Assembly: GCF_002849655.1 (NCBI RefSeq) | Contig: NZ_PDNW01000003.1 | Location: 124,001-188,000, forward strand | Direction: 5' to 3' | DNA: 64,000 nt | Source: Pollutimonas subterranea | GTDB taxonomy: Bacteria > Pseudomonadota > Gammaproteobacteria > Burkholderiales > Burkholderiaceae_B | In this document: one piece after another, positions 38,679 through 50,047 of the stretch | Numbering within the stretch: position 1 is the stretch's first letter | How the letters are laid out: the number at the start of each line of letters is the position of its first letter | Program-made: the position numbers and the translations under genes | Notes under the pieces: model-generated | Databases searched by the model: none | Told to the model about the DNA's origin: nothing | The model's input: only the letters and a program-made list of their open reading frames with translations

Positions 38679-40106
38679 TTACTGGCTGGCGGTGGTTTCA
38701 GCCAGTATGCGTTCTGCTTCCTGCCTGACGCGTGCCGGCGCCGTGCCGCCGATATGGTTGCGCGCGGCGACGGAACCTTCCAGGGTCAGGACTCCGTAGA
38801 TGTCCTGTTCGATCAGGCTGTGGAAGCCCTGGAGGTCGGCCAAGGGCAGGTCGGCCAGGTCGCAACCGCGCTGTTCGCATTCGCGTACCGCATGGGCGAC
38901 TGTTTCGTGGGCATCGCGAAAAGGCACGCCTTTCTTGACCAGGTAGTCGGCAAGATCGGTGGCCGTGGCGAAGCCCTGTAGCGCGGCGGCGCGCATTGCA
39001 TCGGCCTTGACACGGATACCGCCGACCATATCGACAAAGATGGTCAACGTGTCACGTATGGTGTCGGCCGAATCGAACAGGCCTTCCTTGTCTTCCTGAT
39101 TGTCTTTGTTATAGGCCAGCGGCTGGCCTTTCATCAAGGTGAGCAAGGCGATGAGGTGGCCGTTTACGCGGCCGGTCTTGCCGCGGGCAAGCTCGGGGAC
39201 ATCCGGGTTCTTTTTCTGGGGCATGATGGAGCTGCCCGTGCAGAATCGGTCGGCCAAATCGATGAAGCCCACGCGCGGACTCATCCATAGGACAAGTTCT
39301 TCGGAGAGTCGTGAGATGTGCGTCATGATAAGCGCCGCGGCCGCGCAGAATTCAATGGCAAAGTCGCGATCGGATACGGCATCGAGGGAATTGCGGCATA
39401 CGCCTTCAAAGCCCAGTGTGTTGGCAACGCGTTCCCGGTCGATCGGGTAGGAGGTGCCGGCCAGTGCGGCGGCGCCCAGCGGAAGGCGATTCACGCGCTT
39501 GCGGCAATCGACCAGCCGTTCCGCATCGCGGCCGAACATCTCGGCATAGGCCAGGAGATGGTGCCCGAAGGTGACGGGCTGTGCGACCTGCAAGTGGGTA
39601 AAGCCAGGCAGGATCGTCTCGGTGTGTTCAAGAGCGAGGGTGGCCAGCTTGTGACGCAACTGGTGAAGAAGGTCGATGGCAATGTCGATTTCGTTGCGCA
39701 CCCAGAGCCGGATGTCGGTCGCCACCTGATCGTTGCGCGAGCGGCCCGTGTGCAGGCGCTTGCCGGCATCGCCGATGAGCTCGACCAGGCGCTTCTCAAT
39801 ATTAAGGTGCACGTCTTCGAGGTCTATGGACCAGGAAAACTGGCCGGCATTGATTTCTTCCAGGATCAGGGCCATGCCGCTCTCGATAGCCGCCTTGTCG
39901 TCGGCGCTGATGATGCCGATGGACGCGAGCATGTCGGCATGCGCCAGGGAGCCCTGGATATCGAAATTTGCCATGCGCTGGTCGAAGTTGACCGAAGCGG
40001 TATAGCGCTTGACGAGATCGGAGACGGGTTCGGAGAAACGTGCGGACCAGGCCTGGGCCTTGTTGGCAAACTGGTTTTGCTGCGGGGAGGAGTTGTTTTT
40101 TGACAT
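38679..40106 (-). CDS. argH: Argininosuccinate lyase
   Basis: A 475-residue enzyme of arginine synthesis, splitting argininosuccinate to arginine and fumarate. Signatures are [37 protein letters not shown] and the superfamily loop [12 protein letters not shown]. The length is normal. It is divergent from the channel gene and convergent with rlmD. Confidence 0.97.
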   Translation of the reverse strand: MSKNNSSPQQNQFANKAQAWSARFSEPVSDLVKRYTASVNFDQRMANFDIQGSLAHADMLASIGIISADDKAAIESGMALILEEINAGQFSWSIDLEDVHLNIEKRLVELIGDAGKRLHTGRSRNDQVATDIRLWVRNEIDIAIDLLHQLRHKLATLALEHTETILPGFTHLQVAQPVTFGHHLLAYAEMFGRDAERLVDCRKRVNRLPLGAAALAGTSYPIDRERVANTLGFEGVCRNSLDAVSDRDFAIEFCAAAALIMTHISRLSEELVLWMSPRVGFIDLADRFCTGSSIMPQKKNPDVPELARGKTGRVNGHLIALLTLMKGQPLAYNKDNQEDKEGLFDSADTIRDTLTIFVDMVGGIRVKADAMRAAALQGFATATDLADYLVKKGVPFRDAHETVAHAVRECEQRGCDLADLPLADLQGFHSLIEQDIYGVLTLEGSVAARNHIGGTAPARVRQEAERILAETTASQ

Positions 40107-40176
40107 AGTGCGTTGATTATAAGGGAAGGGCGTCTACGGTATATTAGTGGCCTTCCAGCTTATCAATGTACGAGGT

Positions 40177-41806
<1,630 letters not shown>

Positions 41807-41869
41807 GCGTAAGCCTGAACCCTTTTTTTCTATGCGCTTGGCCAAATGCGGCAGGCGCCGAGGTTAGCA

Positions 41870-43495
41870 ATGAAGCCATTCAATTGGGATAATCCATACC
41901 GTACCGAGCGCACGCCGCTTTTTGCCCGCAATGTGGTGTCGACGTCGCACCCGCTGGCGGCCCAGGCAGGGCTGCGCATGATGCTTAAGGGCGGTAATGC
42001 CATAGATGCCGCCATCGCCGCGGCCGCGACCATCGTGCTCGTAGAGCCGGTTTCCTGTGGACTGGGTGGCGATTGCTTCGCAATATTGTGGGACGGCAAG
42101 CAATTGCAAGGCTTGAATTCGTCCGGCGTGGCGCCGGCGGCCTGGAATGTCGAGTACTTCAAGCGCAAGCACGGCATCAATGCGCAGGGCTTGGCCAACA
42201 TGCCGATGCGCGGCTGGGATGCCGTCACCGTACCGGGCGTCGTTGCCGGATGGGCCGCCTTGCATGAACGCCATGGCAAATTGCCGTTCGAGTCCCTGTT
42301 TGAGCCCGCCATCGAGATCGCGGAGCGCGGCTTTTCAGTGTCTCCGGTCGTTCATCGCAAATGGGTTGCCGCGGCGGCCGAGCTCAAGAACCAGCCGGGA
42401 TTCGCCGAGACTTTCATGCCCGAGGGCCGGGCGCCACATATAGGCGAGCTTTTTTCCCTTCCCGATGCCGCCCACACGCTCAAGCTGATCGCGCAAAGCA
42501 AGGGCAGGGCATTCTACGAGGGCGAGCTGGCCGAGAAAATAGCAGCCTTCAGCAAAGCCTGCGGCGCGGCCATGACGCTCGAGGACTTGCGCGCCTACCA
42601 GCCGGAGTGGGTCACGCCCATTGCCAAAGACTATCGCGGCTACACGCTTAACGAAATACCTCCGAACGGACAGGGCATTGCCGCGCAGATGGCCCTGGGC
42701 ATCCTGCAGAATTTCGACGTGGCCGACCTGCCCGTCGACTCGCTGGAGTCGCAGCATTTGCAGATCGAAGCCATGAAGCTGGCATTTGCCGACCTGTACC
42801 GCTATACCTCCGACCCGCGCAGCATGGAAGTCACTCCCGCCCAAATGCTGGATGATGCATACCTGGCCGGCCGGGCGCGCCTCATCGACAGGCAGCGTGC
42901 CACGCAATTCGGACCGGGCCGTCCCGCTTCAGGCGGCACCATCTACCTGACCGCTGCGGACGAAAGCGGCATGATGGTTTCCTTCATCCAGTCCAATTAC
43001 ATGGGATTCGGTTCCGGCGTCGTTGTACCCGGAACCGGGATCAGCCTGCAGAACCGGGGCTATGGATTCTCCATGGATCCGGCGTCGCCGAATGTCGTCG
43101 AGGGCGGCAAGCGTCCGTTCCACACCATCATTCCCGGCTTCCTGACCAAAGACGGCAAGCCGGTGATGAGTTTTGGCGTCATGGGCGGCGACATGCAGCC
43201 GCAGGGCCATCTGCAGACGATAGTCCGCATGCTCGACTATGGCCAGCAGCCCCAGGCGGCATGTTGCGCGCCTCGCTGGAAACTGAACCGCGACTTTACG
43301 CTGGACCTTGAAACCGGAATCAGCGAGACCGTGGCGCAAGGCTTGCAAGCCAAGGGCCACGTGCTCAAGGCCGTGGACGACCCCTATATGGATTTCGGCG
43401 CCGGCCAATTTATTTGCCGCTTGTCCGACGATCCAGCTCGTGGGTACGTGGCAGCCAGCGACAGCCGCCGCGACGGGCAAGCCGTCGGCTTTTAG
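41870..43495 (+). CDS. Gamma-glutamyltransferase family protein
   Basis: A 541-residue Ntn-hydrolase precursor. The autocleavage region lies near SGGTIYLTAADESGMM, where the Thr would become the N-terminal nucleophile of the small subunit. PVSCGLGGDCF and the substrate loop with GGKRPFHTIIPG are also present. No signal peptide is visible, so it is probably cytoplasmic, closer to YwrD/cephalosporin-acylase types than to periplasmic Ggt. It could act on glutathione or other gamma-glutamyl amides. GAGG lies 6 bases before ATG 41870. A strong terminator follows. Confidence 0.88.
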   Translation: MKPFNWDNPYRTERTPLFARNVVSTSHPLAAQAGLRMMLKGGNAIDAAIAAAATIVLVEPVSCGLGGDCFAILWDGKQLQGLNSSGVAPAAWNVEYFKRKHGINAQGLANMPMRGWDAVTVPGVVAGWAALHERHGKLPFESLFEPAIEIAERGFSVSPVVHRKWVAAAAELKNQPGFAETFMPEGRAPHIGELFSLPDAAHTLKLIAQSKGRAFYEGELAEKIAAFSKACGAAMTLEDLRAYQPEWVTPIAKDYRGYTLNEIPPNGQGIAAQMALGILQNFDVADLPVDSLESQHLQIEAMKLAFADLYRYTSDPRSMEVTPAQMLDDAYLAGRARLIDRQRATQFGPGRPASGGTIYLTAADESGMMVSFIQSNYMGFGSGVVVPGTGISLQNRGYGFSMDPASPNVVEGGKRPFHTIIPGFLTKDGKPVMSFGVMGGDMQPQGHLQTIVRMLDYGQQPQAACCAPRWKLNRDFTLDLETGISETVAQGLQAKGHVLKAVDDPYMDFGAGQFICRLSDDPARGYVAASDSRRDGQAVGF

Positions 43496-43500
43496 TCTAT

Positions 43501-43539
43501 GTATCGGCATGGCCAAGTCCATGCCGATACGCATTTTTT
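43501..43539 (+). terminator. Strong intrinsic terminator after the gamma-glutamyltransferase gene
   Basis: A perfect 12-bp stem (43501-43512 with 43519-43530, GTATCGGCATGG/CCATGCCGATAC) with a 6-base loop is followed at once by GCATTTTTT. It should separate the gamma-glutamyltransferase transcript from yaeQ. Confidence 0.9.
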
Positions 43540-43563
43540 CCCTGACAGTAGCAAAGGCGCTTT

Positions 43564-44100
43564 ATGGCATTGCGTGCCACAATTTTCAAGCTGGAACTGC
43601 ACGTGGCCGATATGGTGCGCGGCTACTACGATAGCCATACCCTTACCCTGGCGCGCCATCCTTCTGAAACTGAAGAACGCATGATGCTGCGGGTGCTCGC
43701 GTATGCCCTGTACGCCAGCGAAGGACTTTCTTTTACCCGGGGGCTCAGCACCACCGACGAGCCTTCTCTATGGGAAAAAGACCTGACCGGCACGATACTG
43801 ACCTGGATCGAACTCGGCCACCCCGATGAACGCCGCATACTGCAAGCGGGCGGCAAATCAAAAGACGTGGTCGTTTTCTGCTATGGCGGACATGCCAGCC
43901 ATGTTTGGTGGCAGGGCGTTCAGGCTGGCGTGGCACGGGTGCAGAACCTGCGCATCATTTCGGTGAGCCCGGCGCAAGTCCAGGCTCTTGCCAGCCTCGC
44001 CAGACGCACTATGACCTTGCATATCACGATCGAGGAGGGAACCGCCCTGGTTTCGTCCGCCGATGATAGCGTTTCGGTCGATATCGACGTGTGGCGCTGA
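43564..44100 (+). CDS. yaeQ: YaeQ family protein
   Basis: A 178-residue protein nearly collinear with E. coli YaeQ: ARHPSETEERMMLRVLAYALYA, FTRGLSTTDEPSLW, WIELGHPDERRI and RTMTLHITIEEG. The fold is a PD-(D/E)xK nuclease variant, with the E in WIELG and the DERRI element near the site. No activity is firmly known. AAAGG precedes the ATG. Confidence 0.95.
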   Translation: MALRATIFKLELHVADMVRGYYDSHTLTLARHPSETEERMMLRVLAYALYASEGLSFTRGLSTTDEPSLWEKDLTGTILTWIELGHPDERRILQAGGKSKDVVVFCYGGHASHVWWQGVQAGVARVQNLRIISVSPAQVQALASLARRTMTLHITIEEGTALVSSADDSVSVDIDVWR

Positions 44101-44161
44101 AGTGCGGGAAAGATACGCCTGAATATCCGGGGAATGGTATGATGCCGGCCTGCCTGGCTGC

Positions 44162-44728
44162 TTAGCGATTTTTGGCAGCCACGGCCCAAAAGTCCGGCAA
44201 GAAGCATTCGGCAACCAATAAAGGCTGTTGCTGGCGCCAGAATACCGAACAACGGGCCAGCATACGGTGCGCCGGCGGGCAATCGTTTCCCAGCATGCGC
44301 CGCGCCGAGCGGTACAAGGGATTCTGCTCGCGCAGGCGGCAGGCAAAAAACCGTGATCGTGTAATTTGCGTATCGTGATACAACATATCGGCCAAGGGAC
44401 GGGTACGAAGCCGCCGCATTCCCTGCCATAGGCCATGTGAAGCATTCAACGGTGTAAAACTGCGTGCGAACACGCTTTTCGTGCCGTCGATGGACATGAT
44501 GATCTCGCGCAGCCAGATCGGCGAATGCGGTGTGCCTTGAAGCATCCATGCTTCGCCGGGATGCAAGCCCTGTGGCTGTTCGCGTACGACTTGCAGCTGT
44601 ACCTGACCGATTTCACGTAGGCCCGCAGTCAGGGCGCCGGGTCGAAATAACCAATACTTTTGTTGCTGACTGAACGATGGCGACGGCGAAGCAAGCCAGT
44701 CGCTGGTATAAGGCGAGAAGAGTTCCAT
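44162..44728 (-). CDS. ubiC: Chorismate--pyruvate lyase
   Basis: A 188-residue UbiC-like enzyme that makes 4-hydroxybenzoate from chorismate, the first step of ubiquinone synthesis. The LTAGLREIG segment, [25 protein letters not shown] and the C-terminal AECFLPDFW fit the family. It is divergent from the pseudouridine synthase with 36 bases between. No ubiA partner is adjacent. Confidence 0.88.
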   Translation of the reverse strand: MELFSPYTSDWLASPSPSFSQQQKYWLFRPGALTAGLREIGQVQLQVVREQPQGLHPGEAWMLQGTPHSPIWLREIIMSIDGTKSVFARSFTPLNASHGLWQGMRRLRTRPLADMLYHDTQITRSRFFACRLREQNPLYRSARRMLGNDCPPAHRMLARCSVFWRQQQPLLVAECFLPDFWAVAAKNR

Positions 44729-44764
44729 AAATCATATTATCGCCAAAGTCATAAAATACTGCTC

Positions 44765-45499
44765 ATGGAAAAGACACGAATTTCAAAATTGATGGCCGAA
44801 CAAGGTCTATGTTCGCGCCGCGAGGCCGATGCCTATATTGAACGCGGCTGGGTGAGGGTCGACGGCGTAGTCGTCTCCGAACTTGGCAGCAAGGCCTGGC
44901 CGGATCAAAAGATCACGCTGGACAAACAGGCGCAGCGTCGCCAGACCTCGCGGGTCACCATCCTGCTGAACAAGCCGGTGGGCTATGTATCGGGGCAGGC
45001 GGAACAAGGCTATCGTCCCGCCGTGACGTTGATCACCGCGGCGACGCAGTATCGCGCGGACAAGACCGCATTACGTTTCGATCCCGCTCATCTCCGGGGC
45101 CTCGCTCCGGCGGGACGGCTGGATATCGACTCCCAGGGCCTGCTGGTGCTGACCCAGGATGGCCGTATCGCTCGCCAGCTCATCAATGATGATTCCGAGA
45201 TTGAAAAGGAATATCTGGTGCGCGTGCACGGCAAGATCGGCAACAACGGTCTGAAAATGCTTAATCATGGCCTGATGCTCGATGGCCAGCAATTGCGTCC
45301 CGCCCATGTCAGCTGGCAGAACGAAGACCAGCTGCGGTTCATACTTCAGGAAGGGAAAAAGCGTCAGATCCGGCGCATGTGCGAACAGGTGGGGCTGAAG
45401 GTCGTCGGCCTGAAACGCGTGCGCATGGGACGTATCGTGCTCGGCGACCTGCCTCCTGGGCAATGGCGCTACCTGAAAGACGCCGAACGCTTCCTTTAG
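44765..45499 (+). CDS. RNA pseudouridine synthase, RsuA/RluF family
   Basis: A 244-residue enzyme. An S4 RNA-binding domain ([27 protein letters not shown]) is followed by the catalytic domain with the aspartate motif [17 protein letters not shown] and [24 protein letters not shown]. It is closest in layout to RluF (U2604 of 23S rRNA), but RluE/RsuA-type substrates cannot be excluded. The conserved domain begins at ATG 44765, so I prefer it over the longer frame from 44660, which overlaps ubiC. Confidence 0.9.
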   Translation: MEKTRISKLMAEQGLCSRREADAYIERGWVRVDGVVVSELGSKAWPDQKITLDKQAQRRQTSRVTILLNKPVGYVSGQAEQGYRPAVTLITAATQYRADKTALRFDPAHLRGLAPAGRLDIDSQGLLVLTQDGRIARQLINDDSEIEKEYLVRVHGKIGNNGLKMLNHGLMLDGQQLRPAHVSWQNEDQLRFILQEGKKRQIRRMCEQVGLKVVGLKRVRMGRIVLGDLPPGQWRYLKDAERFL

Positions 45500-45517
45500 G
45501 CGCAAGGGCACTGAACG

Positions 45518-46372
45518 TCAGTTGCCCTGCTGGGTCAGTGTAAAAGCAGCCCGATCATCGAGTGCGAGCTTGTCGCGCAGCCAGGGCAATGTCCTGGCCA
45601 ACTCAGCATGCAAGGTCCAGGGCGGATTCAAGATGAACATGCCGCTGCCGTGCAGTCCAAAGCCATCGGCGGCGGGCTTGCGTACGGTAAGGCTGGCGTG
45701 CACCCATGGCGTTTTCAGGCGTTCCAGTGCACGCGGCATTTCCTGGGCCTCGCGCCGTTGCACGATGGGATACCAGATGACGAAGCAGCCTGTGGCGAAT
45801 CGCTTCAGGCCTTCGTTGACCGCCTGCAAGGTCTTGCGGTAGTCCTGCTTGTCCTCGTAGGAAGGATCAATGATCACTACACCGCGCCGCGAAGGCGGGG
45901 GCAGCTGGGCCTTCAGGCCTTCGAAGCCATCTGCTTCGTAGATGGAAGTCTGGCGCACTGCCGCCCGGCCCTGGCGGGAAAGGTTCTCCTTCAGCACTTC
46001 GGCTTCGGACGGGTGCATTTCAAATAGTCGCAGTCGATCACGCTCGCGCAGGGCATGCAGGGCCAGCCACGGTGAGCCGGGATAAAAGTTGGCGACGCCG
46101 TCAGGATTGAAAAAGTGAACTTCTTCCAGATACCGCTCTATCATGGGCGGCATTGTCGTTTGCTGAAGCACGCGATCAAGGCCGTCGGTGAACTCGCCGT
46201 TGGTCAGCGCCCATTCGCTGCGCAGGTCATAGAGCCCAGCCCCGGCGTGAGTGTCGATGACCGAATACGGCGCTTCTTTCAGGTTGAAGTAATCGAGTAT
46301 ATGAATGAAAACGGCGTGCTTGAGCACATCGGCGTGATTGCCGGCGTGGAACGCGTGTCGGTAACTGAACAA
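45518..46372 (-). CDS. rlmJ: 23S rRNA (adenine-2030-N6)-methyltransferase RlmJ
   Basis: A 284-residue methylase with the family start FSYRHAFHAGNHADVLKH, YSVIDTHAGAGLYDL and the catalytic DPSYE motif. The start codon is TTG at 46372; AGAGGA stands 8 bases upstream, and the next residues match the family N-terminus, which supports this unusual start. It follows the GDPD gene on the same strand. Confidence 0.95.
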   Translation of the reverse strand: MFSYRHAFHAGNHADVLKHAVFIHILDYFNLKEAPYSVIDTHAGAGLYDLRSEWALTNGEFTDGLDRVLQQTTMPPMIERYLEEVHFFNPDGVANFYPGSPWLALHALRERDRLRLFEMHPSEAEVLKENLSRQGRAAVRQTSIYEADGFEGLKAQLPPPSRRGVVIIDPSYEDKQDYRKTLQAVNEGLKRFATGCFVIWYPIVQRREAQEMPRALERLKTPWVHASLTVRKPAADGFGLHGSGMFILNPPWTLHAELARTLPWLRDKLALDDRAAFTLTQQGN

Positions 46373-46455
46373 AGATATATTCCTCTAGAGCATGGCTGCC
46401 GCTTGCGCAGGCCGGCGGCGTGGCGATTGTTGCATCGATATGGGGGACGCACTCA

Positions 46456-47214
46456 TCAAGGCAGGGTCGCAGGCGTGATGTGGGTGATTTCATCGGTGAC
46501 GACAGCATTGCAGCCCCATTCCAGAAGCTCCTGTGCCCGAGCCATGTCGTTGACTGTCCAGACGGCCACGGTATAGCCGCGAGTGCGTAGTGCTTGTACC
46601 AGCGGCAACGTGGTGTACTTGTGGTTAAGGTTCAGGCCCGCGCATCCCAGTCTTTTTATGCGGTCTTCCCAATCTTCAGGTATTTCGTCCTCGATAAGCA
46701 ATGCACGAGGAAGAAGGGGGGCTTCTTTCATGGCCGCTGCCAATGCGACTTCCGAAAACGAGGACAAAAGAGGTGGGACATCGGCACCGGTCCATAGCCG
46801 TTGCGCCAGCCGCGCTACCTGCTGGCCGGTCTCGGCTTCAGAGCCAGTAGTAGGCTTGATTTCGATGTTGCTGCGTATCCCGTTGGCCCGCGTGTAGGAA
46901 GCGATTGACGCAAGGGTGGGGATGGATTCGCCGGCATACTCATTGGCGGACCACGATCCGAAGTCCAGTTCGGCCAGTTCTTTCAGCGTCATGTCGCCCG
47001 CGCGCCCGCAGCCGTTGGACGTGCGGTCTACGGTATCGTCATGCAGTAATACGGCGACGCCGTCGCGGCTGAGTTTCACGTCGTACTCCATCATGGTAAA
47101 GCCGTGACGAGCGCCCAACCGTATTGCGGCCAGGGTGTTCTCCGGCGCATGAAGGCCGGCACCGCGATGGGCGATAAGCTTGGGATAAGGCCAATTTGGG
47201 GGCATGTCGGGCAT
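46456..47214 (-). CDS. ugpQ: Glycerophosphodiester phosphodiesterase
   Basis: A 252-residue cytoplasmic TIM-barrel enzyme that cleaves glycerophosphodiesters to glycerol-3-phosphate. The active-site motif LIAHRGAGLHAPENTLAA, EYDVKLSRDG, LHDDTVDRT and NIEIKP are all visible. There is no signal peptide, as in UgpQ. ATG 47214 or 47205 can serve; the longer frame to 47352 runs through the ppiD promoter region and is unlikely. Confidence 0.92.
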   Translation of the reverse strand: MPDMPPNWPYPKLIAHRGAGLHAPENTLAAIRLGARHGFTMMEYDVKLSRDGVAVLLHDDTVDRTSNGCGRAGDMTLKELAELDFGSWSANEYAGESIPTLASIASYTRANGIRSNIEIKPTTGSEAETGQQVARLAQRLWTGADVPPLLSSFSEVALAAAMKEAPLLPRALLIEDEIPEDWEDRIKRLGCAGLNLNHKYTTLPLVQALRTRGYTVAVWTVNDMARAQELLEWGCNAVVTDEITHITPATLP

Positions 47215-47352
47215 TGCGGATATCCGGTGGTTGGAAGGAGCGAAACAATGCCGGCATTTTATCGTTACTTGCCAGATTGCTGGGTGGAATTCCCCAAAGG
47301 TGGGGTAAACTGCATAAAATTTTTGTATTCTGCTCGGGTTTTGCGTAATCAT

Positions 47353-47374
47353 GGCGATCTCGATCGCCTTTTTT
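47353..47374 (+). terminator. Terminator-like hairpin in the ppiD leader
   Basis: A 7-bp stem GGCGATC/GATCGCC (47353-47359 with 47362-47368, tight turn, or 5 bp with a 6-base loop) is followed by six Ts. It lies 51 bases before the ppiD start and has no + strand gene upstream for nearly 1.9 kb. A TAAAAT sequence at 47315-47320 could be a -10 box for a transcript entering it. Confidence 0.6.
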
Positions 47375-47424
47375 GATGTAACCGTCGCGCATGACCTTCC
47401 GGGATGCGTGTCAGTGGGTGATTA

Positions 47425-49392
47425 ATGTTCGATTTTATACGTACGCATCAACGCTTGATGCAACTTGTGCTCCTGGTACTGATCCTGCCGTCTTTCGTCC
47501 TGATCGGCGTCAGCGGCTATACCAATTACGTGTCGGGTGATGAAGAGCTCGTTAAGGTGGGAAATTCCTCCATAACGCAGCTGGAATTCGAACAGGCACG
47601 CCGCAATCAGCTGGAACAGCTCCAGCAGACCAGCCAGGGCGGATTCGATCCCGCCATGCTCGATAACGTGCCGGCGCGCACTGCCTTGCTCGATTCCATC
47701 ATAGACCGCCGCGTCATGATCGCGATGGCCGAGAAAGAGCGATTTACCGTTTCCGACACGGCGCTGCGCCAAGCCATAGCGTCCATGCCGCAATTGCAGG
47801 TAGATGGACAATTCTCCGCCGAACGCTATAACCAGCTATTGGCCTCTGCCGGCCTGACCACGCGCGAGTTCGAGCAAAGCCAGCGTGCCGAGCTGGCACT
47901 CAGCCGCGTCCTGGGGCCGGTGGGCGCCACAGCGGCTGTTCCGGAAGCCGTTGTCGACCGCCTCGAGCGTGCGCTCACGGAAGAGCGCAGCATACGCCTT
48001 ATTGCCTTTCCGTCCGCCGACTACGAAAAAGATCTTGTGATCAGCGATGAAGACGTCAAGGCCTGGTACGAGAAAAACAAGCAAACGCTCGAGCTTCCAG
48101 AGCAAGTACGCGCCCAGTATCTCCTGCTCAACGAAGAAGCGGCCATGCAGAATCTGCCTGCGCCGAAGACGGAAGACCTGCAGCAATACTACGAGCAGAA
48201 CAAGGCGCGATATGTGCAGCCCGCACGCGTCAATGTCAGTCATATCCAGCTAAATGTTCCCGCCGGGGCAAGCGATGAGCAGCGTGCCGCCGCCAAGGCC
48301 AAGGCCGAGGAAATTGCAAAGAAAGTTCAGGCTGACAAAACAACATTCGCAGCGGTCGCAAGCGCCGAGTCGCAAGACGCCGGCACCGCCAAAAACGGCG
48401 GAAAACTGGGATGGATCACCAAAGGCACTTGGCCCGAAGCCCTGGAGCAGGCGGTATTTGCGCTGGGCAGTGGCGAGATCTCGGGTGCCGTCGAGGGCCC
48501 GGACGGCTACCATATCTTCCTGGCCAATGAAGTACAGCCCGAGAAGGGTGAATCGTTTGACGAAGCCAAGGACAAGGTCGAGCTTGAAGTGCGCCGTCAG
48601 CTTGGTGCTGAACGCTTTGCCGACATGGCCACCCGGCTCACCAGCCTCGTCTACGATAACCCGGCAAGCTTGCAACCGGCTGCCGATGCCTTGGGGCTGA
48701 AGGTCAAATCGGCGGCGGGCATTGCTCGCGACCGCCTCTTGCCCTCGGACGAAGTAGGCGCCAATGCCGCATCGGCCAGTGAAGACGCGGCAATACTCGA
48801 CGACCAGCGTGTTCGGCGCGCCTTGTTCGCACCGCAAGCGCTCACGGAAAAACAGAACTCAGGCGTTATTGAAATCTCGCCCGACACCATGGTTACCGTG
48901 CGGGTGGAAGAAGTGATACCCGCCCATGTCCCCGAGCTCGAGAAAGTCAAAGCCCAAATCGTCGAGGTCCTGAAAAGGGAGAAAGCCCTGGCCGCTTCGG
49001 AAAAAGCCGGTCGTGAAGCGCTGGCTGCATTCCAAAGCCAGCAGGACAAAACAGAAGTACCTGCCGGATTCGGCACGCCGCTTGAGGTCAGCCGTATCGA
49101 TGCTCAAGGCCTGGGCAAGCCCATCCTGGATGCGGCATTTGCGGCATCCGGCACAGACCTTCCCAAGTACGCAGGCGTAACAGGGCCTCAGGGCTTTGTC
49201 GTCCTGCGTATCGAAGGTGCCAAAGATGGCGAGGCCGATGCGCCAATGCTCGCCACGCTGCCGGTCGAACTGGGCCAGGCGTGGGGAAGGGCCGAGGAAC
49301 AGGCTGTGCTCAAGGCCATGCGTGTTCAGGCTGATGTAAAGGTATTGCCGGAAGCCAGTAAAGTACTTTCCGGCGAAACGTCGCAGGACTAG
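47425..49392 (+). CDS. ppiD: Periplasmic folding chaperone PpiD (SurA-N, parvulin domain)
   Basis: A 655-residue inner-membrane-anchored chaperone. One N-terminal membrane helix (residues about 13-32) is followed by a SurA-like N domain, a parvulin domain (about 225-365, with VNVSHIQLNVP and GPDGYHIFLANEVQP) and a long C-terminal chaperone region. It helps outer-membrane and periplasmic proteins fold as they leave the Sec channel. No hupB or lon neighbour is found here, unlike many proteobacteria. Confidence 0.93.
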   Translation: MFDFIRTHQRLMQLVLLVLILPSFVLIGVSGYTNYVSGDEELVKVGNSSITQLEFEQARRNQLEQLQQTSQGGFDPAMLDNVPARTALLDSIIDRRVMIAMAEKERFTVSDTALRQAIASMPQLQVDGQFSAERYNQLLASAGLTTREFEQSQRAELALSRVLGPVGATAAVPEAVVDRLERALTEERSIRLIAFPSADYEKDLVISDEDVKAWYEKNKQTLELPEQVRAQYLLLNEEAAMQNLPAPKTEDLQQYYEQNKARYVQPARVNVSHIQLNVPAGASDEQRAAAKAKAEEIAKKVQADKTTFAAVASAESQDAGTAKNGGKLGWITKGTWPEALEQAVFALGSGEISGAVEGPDGYHIFLANEVQPEKGESFDEAKDKVELEVRRQLGAERFADMATRLTSLVYDNPASLQPAADALGLKVKSAAGIARDRLLPSDEVGANAASASEDAAILDDQRVRRALFAPQALTEKQNSGVIEISPDTMVTVRVEEVIPAHVPELEKVKAQIVEVLKREKALAASEKAGREALAAFQSQQDKTEVPAGFGTPLEVSRIDAQGLGKPILDAAFAASGTDLPKYAGVTGPQGFVVLRIEGAKDGEADAPMLATLPVELGQAWGRAEEQAVLKAMRVQADVKVLPEASKVLSGETSQD

Positions 49393-49402
49393 AACGCGTA
49401 GC

Positions 49403-50047
49403 TTAGTGCGACTTCAATATGGGCGCCAGGTGCGCCCATACGTTTTTTTCCAGTATGGCTTGCGCATTTTCATTCGGATGGATGCCGTCCGACTGGAACA
49501 TTGTCTTGTCCGTAGCGATGCCTTCCAGGAAAAAAGGGACTAGCGCAACCTCGTGCTTCGAGGCCACCGACGCGAATAAGCCGTGGAAACGTTCTGTGTA
49601 TTGCCGCCCATAATTAGGCGGTATTTGCATGCCCAGCAGCAATACCGATGCATTTGCCTTTTGCGCCATGGCCACCATTGCCGACAGATTGTCTTCCGTC
49701 ATTGTCAGCGGCAATCCCCGCAAGGCATCGTTGCTGCCTAGCTCGATAATGACGATTTCGGGCCGGTAATGCGCAAGAGCGTCCGGCAGACGACTTAGCC
49801 CGCCGCTTGTAGTGTCGCCGCTAATGCTGGCGTTGTGTATCTGGTATCCTGTTTTCTCTTCGGCCAGGCGCCGTGCAAGTAGTGCGACCCAACCGGAATC
49901 CCGCCGCAGGCCATACTCTGCCGACAGGCTGTCGCCCACCACCAGTATTGAAGGGCCGGACATTTCTGTTGCCGTTGCGGCTGTCGCCACGCCGGACCAG
50001 GAAAGGCAACAAAGTGCCGCTATTATGAGACGCCAGCGTATCCACAT
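49403..50047 (-). CDS. tesA: TesA-like SGNH hydrolase (arylesterase/thioesterase I)
   Basis: A 214-residue periplasmic esterase. A signal peptide ends near GVATA; then come GDSLSAEYG (Ser40), the SGDTTSGG block, ELGSNDALRG (Asn) and DGIHPNENAQ (catalytic Asp and His). It hydrolyses acyl esters and acyl-CoA. Its ATG shares bases with the divergent ybbA ATG, so there is no spacer between the two genes. Confidence 0.95.
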   Translation of the reverse strand: MWIRWRLIIAALCCLSWSGVATAATATEMSGPSILVVGDSLSAEYGLRRDSGWVALLARRLAEEKTGYQIHNASISGDTTSGGLSRLPDALAHYRPEIVIIELGSNDALRGLPLTMTEDNLSAMVAMAQKANASVLLLGMQIPPNYGRQYTERFHGLFASVASKHEVALVPFFLEGIATDKTMFQSDGIHPNENAQAILEKNVWAHLAPILKSH

